Shown: positions 1 through 8,701, numbered from the stretch's first letter. The stretch: 17,417 nucleotides of DNA from JBALVT01 sp047612385 (GCA_047612385.1 JBLGAR010000101.1:1-17417); one strand, 5' to 3'. Program-made: numbers and translations. The notes: generated by a model not told the origin, from the letters alone.

Positions 1-1512
1 ATGTCGATCTAGCCAATCTGCGAAACCACCTTGATCCTCGTGTTTTTTCAAGACTCGCGAACACATCATTGGGCTCAGAGTGAGAGCGACAATCCCCGAC
101 AGGATTACTGCCCCGGCAAGCGTCAATGCGAATTCGCTGAAGAGAGTTCCGGTGAGGCCGCCCATGAAAGCAATGGGGGTGTAGACAGCAGCCAGTGTGA
201 GTGTCATCGCGATGACGGGCAGCGCGACTTGTCTCGCGCCTATCAAAGCTGCCTGTGTGGGAGATTCGCCGCGTTCAATATGGCGATGAACATTTTCAAC
301 AACAACGATCGCATCATCCACCACTAACCCTATAGCGATGACCATGGCCAGTAGTGTGAGCAAGTTGATAGAAAAGCCCATAATCTGGATTAGAAATAGC
401 ACGCCTATCAGCGACAGGGGAATGGCGACCAAGGGTATGATTACGACCCTAAGGGAGCCCAAAAATAGATAGATGACCAACACTACGATGAGCGCCGCTT
501 CCAATAGTGTAATGCCTACTTCCGTTAATGCTGCATTGATGGGTACGGCACCATCCCAGTCCAGAATGAGTTCCATATCTGCCGGCAATGTTTGCTCAAT
601 GCGCGGGATAATGGCCAGTACGGCCTTGGACACTTCCAGTGGGTTGGCATCTGGTGTGGGGCTTATAGAGATAAAAACCGTCTCACGGCCGCTGGAAAAA
701 GAAGAGAACTGAGTGTCTTCGATGGACATTTCAACGTCTGCTACATCGCCTAACACAACGCGCTTGTTGTCATCCTGCCTTACTACCATTGCACTGAAAG
801 CTTCAGGTGTTTGTATATCAGTACGTGCATCCACTGTGGTTCGCGTCAAATCTCCCTCGGTCGTCCCCGCAGCGGAAATGTAATTCTCCCTGGAAATAGC
901 GGCGTTGATATCCGTTGCAGTGACGCCAAAGGCCGCCATACGTACCGGGTCGAGCCATATCCGCATGGCTTGGTAGCGGCCGCCAGCCAGTTCAGCCTGG
1001 CCAACACCGGGAAGGGTAGCCATTTCAGGCAGCACATCTCGCACCAGATAATCACTCACTTGTGCGATGCTCATTTGATCGCTGACGAAAGCCAGCCATA
1101 TCAGTCCATCGCCCCCTGCCGAGCTAGAGATCACCGGGTCTTCGGTATCTTGCGGCAACTCAGATCTGGCCTCGTTAACTTTTGCGATAACCTCTGATAA
1201 CACCTCGGAACTGTTTTCTCCAAGCCTTACATGCACCGAGATTGAGGAGCTGCCGGGATCGCTGGTGGAGGTTATGTAGTCGATACCGCGTGCGCCGGCA
1301 ATTCTGTTTTGCAATGGCGTAGTGACGAACCCCTTGATGGTTCGTGCACTTGCCCCGGGATAAATGGTATTGACCGTAATAACGCTGTATTCCAATTCTG
1401 GAAATTGTCTGACGGATAATTGCGTTGCGGCCTGAGCGCCTAGTAATACTATGAATGCACACAAAACAATCGCGAGGACCGGACGGTTGATGAACAGATC
1501 TGTAAATTTCAT
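1..1512 (-). CDS. RND efflux pump inner-membrane subunit (HAE1/AcrB-like), C-terminal part outside window
   Basis: This is the proton-driven inner-membrane pump of a tripartite RND exporter. The reading frame is open from ATG at 1512 to the left edge, giving the first 504 residues of a protein usually about 1,020-1,050 long. It starts MKFTDLFINRPVLAIVL, the usual cytoplasmic lead and first membrane helix, followed by the periplasmic porter region (VRQFPELEY, ITVNTIYPGAS, EDPVISSS). The next helices include GLVVDDAIVVVEN, where D399 and D400 match the proton-relay aspartates of AcrB (D407/D408), so the visible half looks functional. It lies 2 bases after the adaptor stop, so the two are surely co-transcribed. 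The substrate cannot be read from sequence; drugs, solvents or lipids are all possible. No outer-membrane channel gene or regulator is seen, though one could lie beyond the left edge. Confidence 0.95.
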   Translation of the reverse strand, partial: MKFTDLFINRPVLAIVLCAFIVLLGAQAATQLSVRQFPELEYSVITVNTIYPGASARTIKGFVTTPLQNRIAGARGIDYITSTSDPGSSSISVHVRLGENSSEVLSEVIAKVNEARSELPQDTEDPVISSSAGGDGLIWLAFVSDQMSIAQVSDYLVRDVLPEMATLPGVGQAELAGGRYQAMRIWLDPVRMAAFGVTATDINAAISRENYISAAGTTEGDLTRTTVDARTDIQTPEAFSAMVVRQDDNKRVVLGDVADVEMSIEDTQFSSFSSGRETVFISISPTPDANPLEVSKAVLAIIPRIEQTLPADMELILDWDGAVPINAALTEVGITLLEAALIVVLVIYLFLGSLRVVIIPLVAIPLSLIGVLFLIQIMGFSINLLTLLAMVIAIGLVVDDAIVVVENVHRHIERGESPTQAALIGARQVALPVIAMTLTLAAVYTPIAFMGGLTGTLFSEFALTLAGAVILSGIVALTLSPMMCSRVLKKHEDQGGFADWLDRH

Positions 1513-1514
1513 AT

Positions 1515-2582
1515 TCAGAATCTGACCGAGGGGTCGATCGCAATGTCAGCGCCGCGAATAATTTTATTCTGGCCTGCAGACACCACTTTTTCGCCGGAGT
1601 CGAGCCCGGATAAAACAGCCGTGCGACCACCGATGGACTCCCCGGTTTTGACGACTCTGGAGCTTACCCTCATCCCATCTTGGGTTTGGTCGATGACATA
1701 GATCGTATTGCCGTGAAGCGAGTAGGTGATGGCCGTGTCTGGAACGGTAATGACAGACTGAGGTTGCCCAAGATTCACCGTCAGCCTGGCAAACATTCCA
1801 GGCAGCAAACCCTTGCTGTTGTCCACGGTGGCGCGCAGCAGCAGATTACGGGTATTTGCGTCAACACTGGAGTCAATTGCCTGCAGCGTCGCGTTGAAAC
1901 TTTCATCGGGGAACGCGCCCACGTGCACCTGTATTTTCTGCCCCTGCTTTAGTTTGGGGTAGTGTCTTGCGGATAGGGTGAAATCCACTTCCAGTTCGGA
2001 CAAGTCCTGCAGGGTAGTAATTGCGGTACCGGGTTTAACGTAATCGCCCACTTTTACTTTTATGATGCCGGTGGTTCCAGAAAAGGGTGCAGTAATACGC
2101 TTGTTGTCCAGGCGCGCCTCTATTTCAGCAAGTTGCGCGATGGCACTTTCCAAATCGGCCTTGGACCGATCGTATTGAGATTCGGGAATGGATTTCTGTC
2201 GCAGAAGTCGCTTATCTCTATCGTAGAGCACGCGAGCGAGTTTTAAATTGGCTATTTGCCGTTCTCGACTGGCCTGCTCGACCTTATCGTTGATGGTAAT
2301 CAACAGGTCTCCGGCAAGTACTTCGCTGCCGGACATAAAATCGATAGCAATGATTTCACCGCTTTCCTCAGTGCTGAGCTCTACGCCGCGTGTGGCTTTG
2401 ATTGTGCCCACGGCCTCGAGCTCGGTTTGCCGGATCTCAAGCCTGGCGGTTGCCGCACCAATCGTTATTAGTGGTGGCGCGTAATCCGTGTCTCCAAAGT
2501 CGGAGTACTTTGCTAGCAACACAGCGGCAATACTGCCAAAAACAACAGTCAGTAATACGATAACATTCAGGTAAGCACGCAA
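1515..2582 (-). CDS. RND efflux periplasmic adaptor (membrane fusion protein, HlyD/MexE-like)
   Basis: This adaptor subunit (355 aa) would bridge the RND pump at 1-1512 and an outer-membrane channel. Domain order is typical: an N-terminal hydrophobic anchor at about residues 5-25 (no lipobox cysteine), a first lipoyl half near 65-97 (GEIIAIDFMSGSEVLAGDLL), an alpha-hairpin of about 100-160 rich in K/R/E/Q, the second lipoyl half (ITAPFSGTTGIIKVKVGDYV), then beta-barrel (SVDANTRNLLLRATV, LLPGMFARLTV) and membrane-proximal segments. The start is TTG at 2582. The frame is open upstream back to a TAG at 2658-2660 but has no ATG or GTG there, and an AGAGG ribosome site sits 8 bases before the TTG. 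A TTG start may keep adaptor levels low. It is first in a two-gene operon with the pump. Confidence 0.93.
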   Translation of the reverse strand: MRAYLNVIVLLTVVFGSIAAVLLAKYSDFGDTDYAPPLITIGAATARLEIRQTELEAVGTIKATRGVELSTEESGEIIAIDFMSGSEVLAGDLLITINDKVEQASRERQIANLKLARVLYDRDKRLLRQKSIPESQYDRSKADLESAIAQLAEIEARLDNKRITAPFSGTTGIIKVKVGDYVKPGTAITTLQDLSELEVDFTLSARHYPKLKQGQKIQVHVGAFPDESFNATLQAIDSSVDANTRNLLLRATVDNSKGLLPGMFARLTVNLGQPQSVITVPDTAITYSLHGNTIYVIDQTQDGMRVSSRVVKTGESIGGRTAVLSGLDSGEKVVSAGQNKIIRGADIAIDPSVRF

Positions 2583-2622
2583 AAAACAAGCCTCTATTTT
2601 GTTTATTGTTTGAAAGCCGCAT

Positions 2623-2658
2623 GAATACTGTGTCGCGGGACGCCAGACACCCGTATTC
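2623..2658 (-). promoter_or_regulatory. Inverted repeat in the RND operon leader (possible repressor operator or hairpin)
   Basis: The arms GAATAC (2623-2628) and GTATTC (2653-2658) are perfect complements. Inside them GTGTC (2630-2634) pairs with GACAC (2646-2650), separated from the outer arms by 1 and 2 bases. That gives 11 base pairs around an 11-base loop, 41-76 bases upstream of the adaptor TTG. It could be a TetR/MarR-type operator for the efflux operon or a leader hairpin. The symmetry is visible; the function is inferred. A weak minus-strand promoter (TTGTTA, 16 bases, GATAAA) ends just upstream of it. Confidence 0.35.
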
Positions 2659-2730
2659 TAGGGGCTTTATCTCTGGCGTGCATCTTTTAACAATGTGAAT
2701 CCGCACGGATATTACGTGGATGAGCTGTGG

Positions 2731-2762
2731 GTGACCTCACAAATTAGGTTTACGGTGATCAC
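2731..2762. promoter_or_regulatory. Paired GTGA/TCAC palindromes upstream of the patatin gene
   Basis: GTGACCTCAC (2731-2740) and GTGATCAC (2755-2762) are both perfect inverted repeats of GTGA/TCAC, with 2 and 0 central bases, and both are followed by AAA. Their centres lie 23 bases apart, about two helical turns. They sit 70-100 bases before the patatin start, between it and the divergent efflux operon. This looks like a double operator for an unknown dimeric regulator. It does not fit the CRP spacing (TGTGA, 6 bases, TCACA). Confidence 0.3.
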
Positions 2763-2833
2763 AAAGAGCTGGGAGTACCACGTTACATGCTTTATCCTTG
2801 TATTTATGCTTAGAATTCGTCCAGAGGTAACCG

Positions 2834-4513
2834 GTGAAAAACGCTAGAGCTCTCAGAAAGCTACAAGCCAAGATGGACAAATCCCACTCCTATGAGGAGT
2901 GGAGCGAGTCCGCCATATCCCACGACGAGGCCTCTGGCAACAAGCGCTGGCGCCAGATTGACCACACCAGCCAATACGACTACGCGCAAATACGCTTGCG
3001 GTTGGATCGTTTGCGGAGCTTGCGCTCGCGCCACGACTATCAGGGGCTGATGTTTACGCTGAATGAGGGCATTCACGGCAACATGGCCGGTATGGGGCGC
3101 AGTAGCCTATATCGCCGGGCGCAGTTCGGCACCAAGCATTTGATTGAGCAATATATCGACGAGGTAGAAGATTCGCTGCGCTTCCTGGCCGATCTCGATT
3201 CAACCGAAATAAGCTTGCAGGAGCGCACCGATTTTTTCTACCGAGCCAATATTTGTTTTGGGCGCTCCGCTTTAATGCTCAGCGGTGGCGGGGTGTTGGG
3301 TTTTTACCATCTAGGCGTCGTAAAGACCTTGCTTGACGAAGGATTGCTGCCAAGAGTGATTTCAGGCTCTAGCGCAGGTTCTCTTGTGGCAGGGGTAGTC
3401 GGAACTCATACCGACGAAGAATTAAAACACTTTTATGACCCGGCTAACGTGCATTACGAAGCGGAGCGGGAAGCTAACGTTTTCTCACGCATGTTTTTTG
3501 ACGCCAACCCGCAGATCGATGTGTCAGATCTGGAAGATATCATTGCTCGACTAATTCCTGATATGACGTTTCAGGAAGCCTACGAAAAAACCGGGCGGCA
3601 AATCAGTATCACGGTTGCTCCAGCTGAGCCTCATCAGCGCTCGCGATTGTTAAACGCCATTACCTCTCCGAACCTATACGTGCGCTCTGCGGTCATGGCG
3701 TCTTGTGCGGTACCGGGTGTTTTTCCGTCGGTGATGTTAATGGCCAAAAACGTGCACGGAGAATCACAGCCTTACCTGCCAACCCGTAAATGGGTTGACG
3801 GGTCTATTGCCGACGATCTTCCTGCCAAGCGTTTGTCCAGACTCTACGGAACTAACCACTACATTGTGAGCATGGTGAACCCCATCGCCACGCCATTTTT
3901 GAGAAATCGGCGTGAGCCGGGAAAACTGGCTTCTGCGCTGGGTAGTTTGGGTATCGGTGTCGGTCGAGAAGTGCTCAATTTCTATAAAGGTGTGGTGCAA
4001 AAAAACGGAGAGCAATGGCCTCGCTTTAACTTATTGCTCAACGGCATTCATGGCCTTATCGACCAGGATTACAGCGGTGATATTAATATTATCCCCAGTT
4101 TCCGCTGGTATAACCCCACTAAAATATTGTCTCATTTGACAGAAAAGGAACTCATGGAGCTAATGCAAGGGGGCGAGCACTCCTGCTACCCAAATATTGA
4201 AACCATCAGGACCTGCACTAAAATCAGCCGTACCATGGACGAAATTCTCAAGCGTATTGAGACGGGCGATTTGCGCTCGGACGAGTTGATAAGAAGGCCA
4301 AGGGCGTCTCGGCGGAGGCCTCAACCGACCAAAGCTGATCGCGAAGCAGCGAGCAAGTTAGCCACTGAAAGGAAGGCTGAGCAAAAAACCAGTAAACGAA
4401 AGCGGGCCGCGCCTCGCAAGAAGTCGCCGTCAGCGACGACAACTACGACAACTACAAAAAGTAGTGGCGTGAAAACCAGCGATAAGAGCAAACCGGCTCG
4501 AAAAGCGGCCTGA
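2834..4513 (+). CDS. DUF3336 / patatin-like lipase with basic C-terminal tail
   Basis: This is a predicted serine lipase or acylhydrolase (559 aa) of the DUF3336-patatin type, the domain pair also found in the yeast Tgl3/4/5 and plant SDP1 triacylglycerol lipases. Residues about 10-130 match DUF3336 (YEEWSESA; LNEGIHGNMAGMG; SLYRRAQFGTKHLIEQYIDEV). The patatin core has the glycine-rich oxyanion loop SGGGVLG (150-156), the nucleophile elbow GSSAG (178-182, Ser180) and the Asp of the dyad in DGS (Asp322), so the catalytic residues are all present. From about residue 488 there is a low-complexity tail rich in Lys, Arg, Ala, Ser and Thr, including seven consecutive Thr. The start is GTG with AGAGGT 5 bases upstream. 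There is no signal peptide, so it should act in the cytoplasm on storage or membrane lipids; the exact substrate is unknown. It is probably transcribed alone. Confidence 0.9.
   Translation: MKNARALRKLQAKMDKSHSYEEWSESAISHDEASGNKRWRQIDHTSQYDYAQIRLRLDRLRSLRSRHDYQGLMFTLNEGIHGNMAGMGRSSLYRRAQFGTKHLIEQYIDEVEDSLRFLADLDSTEISLQERTDFFYRANICFGRSALMLSGGGVLGFYHLGVVKTLLDEGLLPRVISGSSAGSLVAGVVGTHTDEELKHFYDPANVHYEAEREANVFSRMFFDANPQIDVSDLEDIIARLIPDMTFQEAYEKTGRQISITVAPAEPHQRSRLLNAITSPNLYVRSAVMASCAVPGVFPSVMLMAKNVHGESQPYLPTRKWVDGSIADDLPAKRLSRLYGTNHYIVSMVNPIATPFLRNRREPGKLASALGSLGIGVGREVLNFYKGVVQKNGEQWPRFNLLLNGIHGLIDQDYSGDINIIPSFRWYNPTKILSHLTEKELMELMQGGEHSCYPNIETIRTCTKISRTMDEILKRIETGDLRSDELIRRPRASRRRPQPTKADREAASKLATERKAEQKTSKRKRAAPRKKSPSATTTTTTTKSSGVKTSDKSKPARKAA
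4436..4453 (+). repeat. Perfect 9-base tandem repeat inside the patatin tail
   Basis: ACGACAACT occurs twice in tandem (4436-4444 and 4445-4453), followed by another ACA. Read in the patatin frame it encodes a run of threonines. The unit is a multiple of three, so slippage would change tail length without breaking the frame. Confidence 0.75.
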
Positions 4514-4527
4514 TGCTTTGCAGGTCC

Positions 4528-4560
4528 GGCAGTCGCCTTCGCAATTAGGCACTGCCGTCT
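4528..4560 (+). terminator. Possible terminator after the patatin gene
   Basis: GGCAGT-C-GCCT (4528-4538) pairs with AGGC-ACTGCC (4547-4556): ten base pairs with one bulged C and an 8-base loop. The downstream run (GTCTTGTTG) is only partly T-rich, so termination may be weak. It begins 15 bases after the patatin stop codon, which fits its role. Confidence 0.45.
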
Positions 4561-4677
4561 TGTTGCCTGCTGCGTCATCTCGTGACAGGGTTTCCATTTG
4601 ATACAATGCTGTGTCTAAAACCTGCTCCCGCGGAGTAATTTCAGGTCCCAGCTTATTTAACCGCGCCCGGAGTTACC

Positions 4678-5865
4678 ATGTTTAGCGAATTAAGCCCTCT
4701 GCCAGCAGATCCGATTCTGGGTCTCACTGCGGCCTACAAAAGCGATCAAAACCCTCAGAAAATTGATCTTGGCGTTGGCGTTTACAAAGACGAAGTGGGC
4801 CACACGCCTATAATGGAAGCTGTAAAACGGGCGGAACAACTGCGTCTCGACTCTGAAAATACCAAAACCTATCAAAGCCCCGCCGGAGATCCCGAATACG
4901 ATCGACTGATTTCCCAGTTGCTATTGGGGGATTGTGTATCCATATGCCGAGTTGATAGCGTGCAGGTCCCAGGAGGAACAGGCGGCTTACGCGTTGCTGC
5001 CGGATTGGTCAAACGCTGCAAAAGTGACGCCACGATTTGGGTGAGCAGCCCAACCTGGGCGAATCATGCGCCAGTATTCACTGGAGCGGGGTTGGAGGTT
5101 AGGGAATATCCCTACTACAACGCGCGGCTAAAAGGTGTCGATTTTGAAGCCATGCGCAGCACTTTGAGCACCCTGGGTCCGAATGATGTGGTGGTATTGC
5201 ATGGATGTTGCCACAACCCCACGGGCGCTGATCTATCCCAGGCGCAATGGGAAGAGGTGAATCAGTTGGCCTTGGAGCGGGGTTTCATGCCTTTTATCGA
5301 TATAGCCTATCAGGGTTTTGGTCGCGGTTTGGCAGAGGATGCCTTCGGGGTTCGCCTGCTAGCGAAATCCGTCCCCGAGCTTATCGTCGTCTCTTCCGCC
5401 TCCAAGAACTTTGGTTTGTATCGAGAGCGAACTGGAGCGGTGTTCTTGATTTCGTCAGATATCTCTCAGCAAGATTCTGCTCTGGAGCATTTACTGAATG
5501 TAGCTCGCTCAACCTATTCGATGCCGCCAGCTCATGGAGCCGCCATTGTGAGCGCTATTTTAAGCGATGCTCAACTGTGTGCTGTGTGGGACGCCGAACT
5601 AACGGTGATGCGTGATCGAATGAATCAGTGTCGCAATGCACTGGCAGACCGACTGCAGGAGCTAGGCACGGCAGATCGCTTTGAGCATATCCGCGCGCAG
5701 CTGGGAATGTTTTCCTATTTGGGCCTGGAGTTGGAGCAGGTGGAGCGGCTTAGAGCGGACTTTGGTATTTATATGGTCAACTCCAGTCGGGTCAATATTG
5801 CCGGTGTAAATCAGCATAATCTCGATTATCTTGCGTCGTCAATTGCTGCTGTGATCGCTCAATAG
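4678..5865 (+). CDS. Class I aspartate/aromatic amino acid aminotransferase (AspC/TyrB family)
   Basis: This PLP-dependent cytoplasmic aminotransferase (395 aa, against 396 for E. coli AspC) transfers amino groups between aspartate or aromatic amino acids and 2-oxoglutarate. It aligns by eye along its whole length: DLGVGVYKDE near the N terminus, GTGGLRVAA at the phosphate site, HGCCHNPTGAD with the cofactor Asn, DIAYQGFGRG with the pyridine-binding Asp, ASKNFGLYRER with the Schiff-base Lys243, RSTYSMPPAHG with the side-chain-carboxylate Arg, and SSRVNIAG with the substrate-carboxylate Arg. Sequence alone does not separate an aspartate from an aromatic preference. The start is ATG with GGAG 5 bases upstream. 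It stands alone between two intergenic gaps, with no biosynthetic neighbours to refine its role. Confidence 0.93.
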   Translation: MFSELSPLPADPILGLTAAYKSDQNPQKIDLGVGVYKDEVGHTPIMEAVKRAEQLRLDSENTKTYQSPAGDPEYDRLISQLLLGDCVSICRVDSVQVPGGTGGLRVAAGLVKRCKSDATIWVSSPTWANHAPVFTGAGLEVREYPYYNARLKGVDFEAMRSTLSTLGPNDVVVLHGCCHNPTGADLSQAQWEEVNQLALERGFMPFIDIAYQGFGRGLAEDAFGVRLLAKSVPELIVVSSASKNFGLYRERTGAVFLISSDISQQDSALEHLLNVARSTYSMPPAHGAAIVSAILSDAQLCAVWDAELTVMRDRMNQCRNALADRLQELGTADRFEHIRAQLGMFSYLGLELEQVERLRADFGIYMVNSSRVNIAGVNQHNLDYLASSIAAVIAQ

Positions 5866-5962
5866 CCGTCCCGATTCGCCGCTGAAGCAGTTCTAGGCAG
5901 TTGGATACCAGATTCAATGACGTACAGAGCTACTGCGCACTGCTGGTTTGTCCGATATAGGC

Positions 5963-5984
5963 GGTGTTTTGGGTAAAACTGACC
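5963..5984. promoter_or_regulatory. Inverted repeat upstream of the TonB-dependent receptor
   Basis: GGTGTTTT (5963-5970) pairs with AAAAC-TG-ACC (5975-5984): eight base pairs with a 2-base bulge around a GGGT loop. It lies about 125 bases before the receptor start in a 243-base gap. It could be an operator or a leader hairpin. I see no convincing sigma-70 promoter in this gap; a TATAAA at 6081-6086 has no acceptable -35 partner. Confidence 0.25.
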
Positions 5985-6108
5985 AAATCAGCGCTTTTCG
6001 ACCATAGCTACCCGGGGCGATATCTTATATTATCACTGAACACATAGTGTCCCGCCCCCTCTGGAGAGCACCTTGTTAACTATAAAAATTACATAAAGAG
6101 GAACGTCC

Positions 6109-8685
6109 ATGCCCGTATCATTCAGGAAGGCACCACTGGTTGCAGCCATAGCACTGGCTTCAGCTACATCGGTTTCCCAAGCACAGATGCTAGAGGAAGT
6201 AATTGTAACGGCGCAGAAGCGAGCGGAGAGCTTGCAGGACGTACCTATTTCAGTATCCGCCATGCAGGGTGAGAAAATACAGGAAGCGGGCATCGCTAAT
6301 ATGGCTGCCATGTCTGATCATGTACCCAACTTGCACATCGCCAATGCCGCGGTAAACACCAATATCTACATGCGTGGTGTTGGCTCTGGTAATAACCAGG
6401 GTTTTGAACAATCTGTCGGTATGTATATCGATGGCGTCTACATGGGCCGAGGTCGTCAGTATCGCAACGCCTTCATGGATCTAGAGCGGGTCGAAGTACT
6501 GCGCGGACCTCAGGGCACTTTGTTTGGTCGCAACACGGTTGCCGGCGCTATCAATATCACGTCAGCTTCGCCAGATCCCGGCGAACCTGTGCAAGGTGAA
6601 ATCGCGGTTTCAGTCGAGGATAACGACGGTTTGACCACAGAGGGCTTTATCAGTGGTTCTCCAACCGATAATCTCGCTCTGCGCTTTGGCTTCAAGTACC
6701 GCGAAACAGACGGCTATGTAGAAAATTTGTATACCGACGGCGATGAACCCGAAATCGAAGAGTCAGCTTTTAGAATTACCGCGGTATGGCAACCGACCGA
6801 TGATTTGGATATCAACTTTAAGTACAGTAATTCCCAGGAGGAGCGTACAGGTGCCCCTTCCGCTACCTATCTGTACTTAGACGCTGATCAGCGCAACGAG
6901 CTCTTTCCCAATCGCAGCGCATTTGCCAGTGTGGCCTACGCCATTACGGACATAAACTTCCCGGGGCTGGCTGCTACAGCTGGAGATGACTTCACGACGT
7001 TCAAGGACAATGGGTTTGGCTCTGGCGATACCTTGGGTGTAGGCCGCTACCCCGATGGTGATGATGCTGAAGTGGAAAACTATTCGCTCAACGTCGATTA
7101 TCAGCTCGGTGACTACACAGTAACCTCGGTGACAGGCTTCTCAGAATATACGGTGGAAAGTGGGTCAGATGTGGACTGGCTTCCTTTGCAATTTATTTCG
7201 CGAGATGATGATCAGGACTACGAACAGTTCAGCCAAGAAATCCGCTTGACCTCTCCGGGAGGCGAGTTTTTCGATTTTGTTGCCGGTGCTTACTACGATG
7301 AAAGTGAACTCACTACCGATCGATTAGTTGCTATCGACGGGTCGTTTGGCGACCTGTTTGGCGATATACCGGGAAATGCCGTTAACGCCGCACTGCCTCC
7401 GATCCCATTGCGGGACATTGGCGTAACATCACTGTATACGCTGATCGCCAGCCCTCCCTTTTCCTATCCAGCTCAACAGGCTGCTCGTGCTCACCTTTAT
7501 GAATTGGATTCGACCTCATGGGCTGTTTTTGGCCAGGGCACCTTTAATGTTTCCGACACTTTCAGGGTGACGGTGGGTTTGCGCTATACGCGTGAGGAAA
7601 AGGACGTGGTGAGTACCCAGGTACTGAATGACGATCTGGACGGAAGAGACATTAATGCTAGGACGGACGCTGGCGGTAGTGATAGTTATCAGTTGGCTTT
7701 CATACAAGCCACTAATTTTAACACCTATGCGTATAATTATGAGGATGATCGCACCACCGACGAGTGGATTCCCTCAGTCAATCTACAGTGGGACGTTGGG
7801 GAAGATAGCATGCTGTATGCTAGCTTCTCGCAGGGCTTCAAGAGTGGAGGTTTCACAGCCGCTGATGATGGTGAGCCCGGTGGATTGGCTCTTGCTGAAT
7901 TTCCCTGTAGTCCGGAAGCCGATGGTAGTGTAAATGTCAACAATTGTTACGATCCTACCGTTCCGAATGATGATTTTGAGTTTGACGATGAGTCCGTGGA
8001 TGCCTTCGAAATTGGCGGAAAACACACTTTGCTCGATGGCGCAATGACGCTGAACTGGGCTGCCTTCTATACAGAGTATGACAATCTGCAAACTGCGATC
8101 TTTAAAGGCGTTGGTTTCACAGTCAAAAACGCAGGTTCTTCCGAGATTAAGGGTATTGAAATTGATGGTCGCTGGGCCGCCACTGACAATCTTATCCTCG
8201 GTGGCAGCTTGGCATGGCTGGATGCGACCTACTCTGATTTTAAAGATGCACCTTGTAATGCAATCCAGTTGGATGCCAATCCGCAGTGCGGCGTAGCCGA
8301 CATTAACGCGAATCCATTGCAGGAGTTCAACGATTTAACGGGTGAGAACACACTCTATGCTTCGGATTACAGCGCCTCGATCACTTGGGACTATAGTTAT
8401 CCCATGGAGTCTATGGAAGTGTTTATCAGCGGCGAAGCAAACTACCGTTCCGAATTTGAATCTGCGGGAGATAACGATTCCCAGGATGTGATACCGGAGA
8501 TAACCAAGGTTAATATGCGCATAGGTCTGCGTGCTGAACAGTGGGAAGTGATGCTGTACGGTCGCAACATCTTTGATGAGGCTGCATTAACTCAGAGCTT
8601 CGACGTACCAGTATTGGCCGGTTCTCATGCTCGCTTCCAGGACGAGGGCGAAGTGTTTGGTATAAGAGCCAAGTACATCTTCTAA
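6109..8685 (+). CDS. TonB-dependent outer-membrane receptor
   Basis: This 858-aa outer-membrane active transporter would be powered by TonB-ExbBD. A signal peptide covers about residues 1-25 (basic MPVSFRK, hydrophobic stretch, cleavage likely after SQA). Next come the TonB box region LEEVIVTAQ, then the plug domain (LQDVPISVSAM, IYMRGVGSG, VEVLRGPQGTLFGRN, GAINI) to about residue 150, and a 22-strand-type barrel rich in aromatic and acidic residues. It ends in KYIF, with the terminal Phe expected for insertion by the Bam complex. The plug wording is typical of receptors for organic ligands in lipid-, sterol- or aromatic-degrading marine bacteria, but siderophores cannot be excluded. The start is ATG with AAGAGGAA upstream. 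The gene ends at a strong terminator, so it is probably a single transcription unit. The ligand is unknown; the nearby CoA-catabolism genes hint at a lipophilic substrate. Confidence 0.95.
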   Translation: MPVSFRKAPLVAAIALASATSVSQAQMLEEVIVTAQKRAESLQDVPISVSAMQGEKIQEAGIANMAAMSDHVPNLHIANAAVNTNIYMRGVGSGNNQGFEQSVGMYIDGVYMGRGRQYRNAFMDLERVEVLRGPQGTLFGRNTVAGAINITSASPDPGEPVQGEIAVSVEDNDGLTTEGFISGSPTDNLALRFGFKYRETDGYVENLYTDGDEPEIEESAFRITAVWQPTDDLDINFKYSNSQEERTGAPSATYLYLDADQRNELFPNRSAFASVAYAITDINFPGLAATAGDDFTTFKDNGFGSGDTLGVGRYPDGDDAEVENYSLNVDYQLGDYTVTSVTGFSEYTVESGSDVDWLPLQFISRDDDQDYEQFSQEIRLTSPGGEFFDFVAGAYYDESELTTDRLVAIDGSFGDLFGDIPGNAVNAALPPIPLRDIGVTSLYTLIASPPFSYPAQQAARAHLYELDSTSWAVFGQGTFNVSDTFRVTVGLRYTREEKDVVSTQVLNDDLDGRDINARTDAGGSDSYQLAFIQATNFNTYAYNYEDDRTTDEWIPSVNLQWDVGEDSMLYASFSQGFKSGGFTAADDGEPGGLALAEFPCSPEADGSVNVNNCYDPTVPNDDFEFDDESVDAFEIGGKHTLLDGAMTLNWAAFYTEYDNLQTAIFKGVGFTVKNAGSSEIKGIEIDGRWAATDNLILGGSLAWLDATYSDFKDAPCNAIQLDANPQCGVADINANPLQEFNDLTGENTLYASDYSASITWDYSYPMESMEVFISGEANYRSEFESAGDNDSQDVIPEITKVNMRIGLRAEQWEVMLYGRNIFDEAALTQSFDVPVLAGSHARFQDEGEVFGIRAKYIF

Positions 8686-8701
8686 AACATTGAGCGACTT
8701 T

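Noticed and set aside
811..1197. Plus-strand open frame opposite the RND pump
   Set aside because: The minus frame is continuous and encodes conserved RND sequence through this stretch, so the plus frame is a shadow.
1175..1630. Minus-strand frame spanning the adaptor-pump junction
   Set aside because: It lies in the wrong frame for both genes and is Arg/Cys-rich without motifs; the adaptor and pump frames explain the region.
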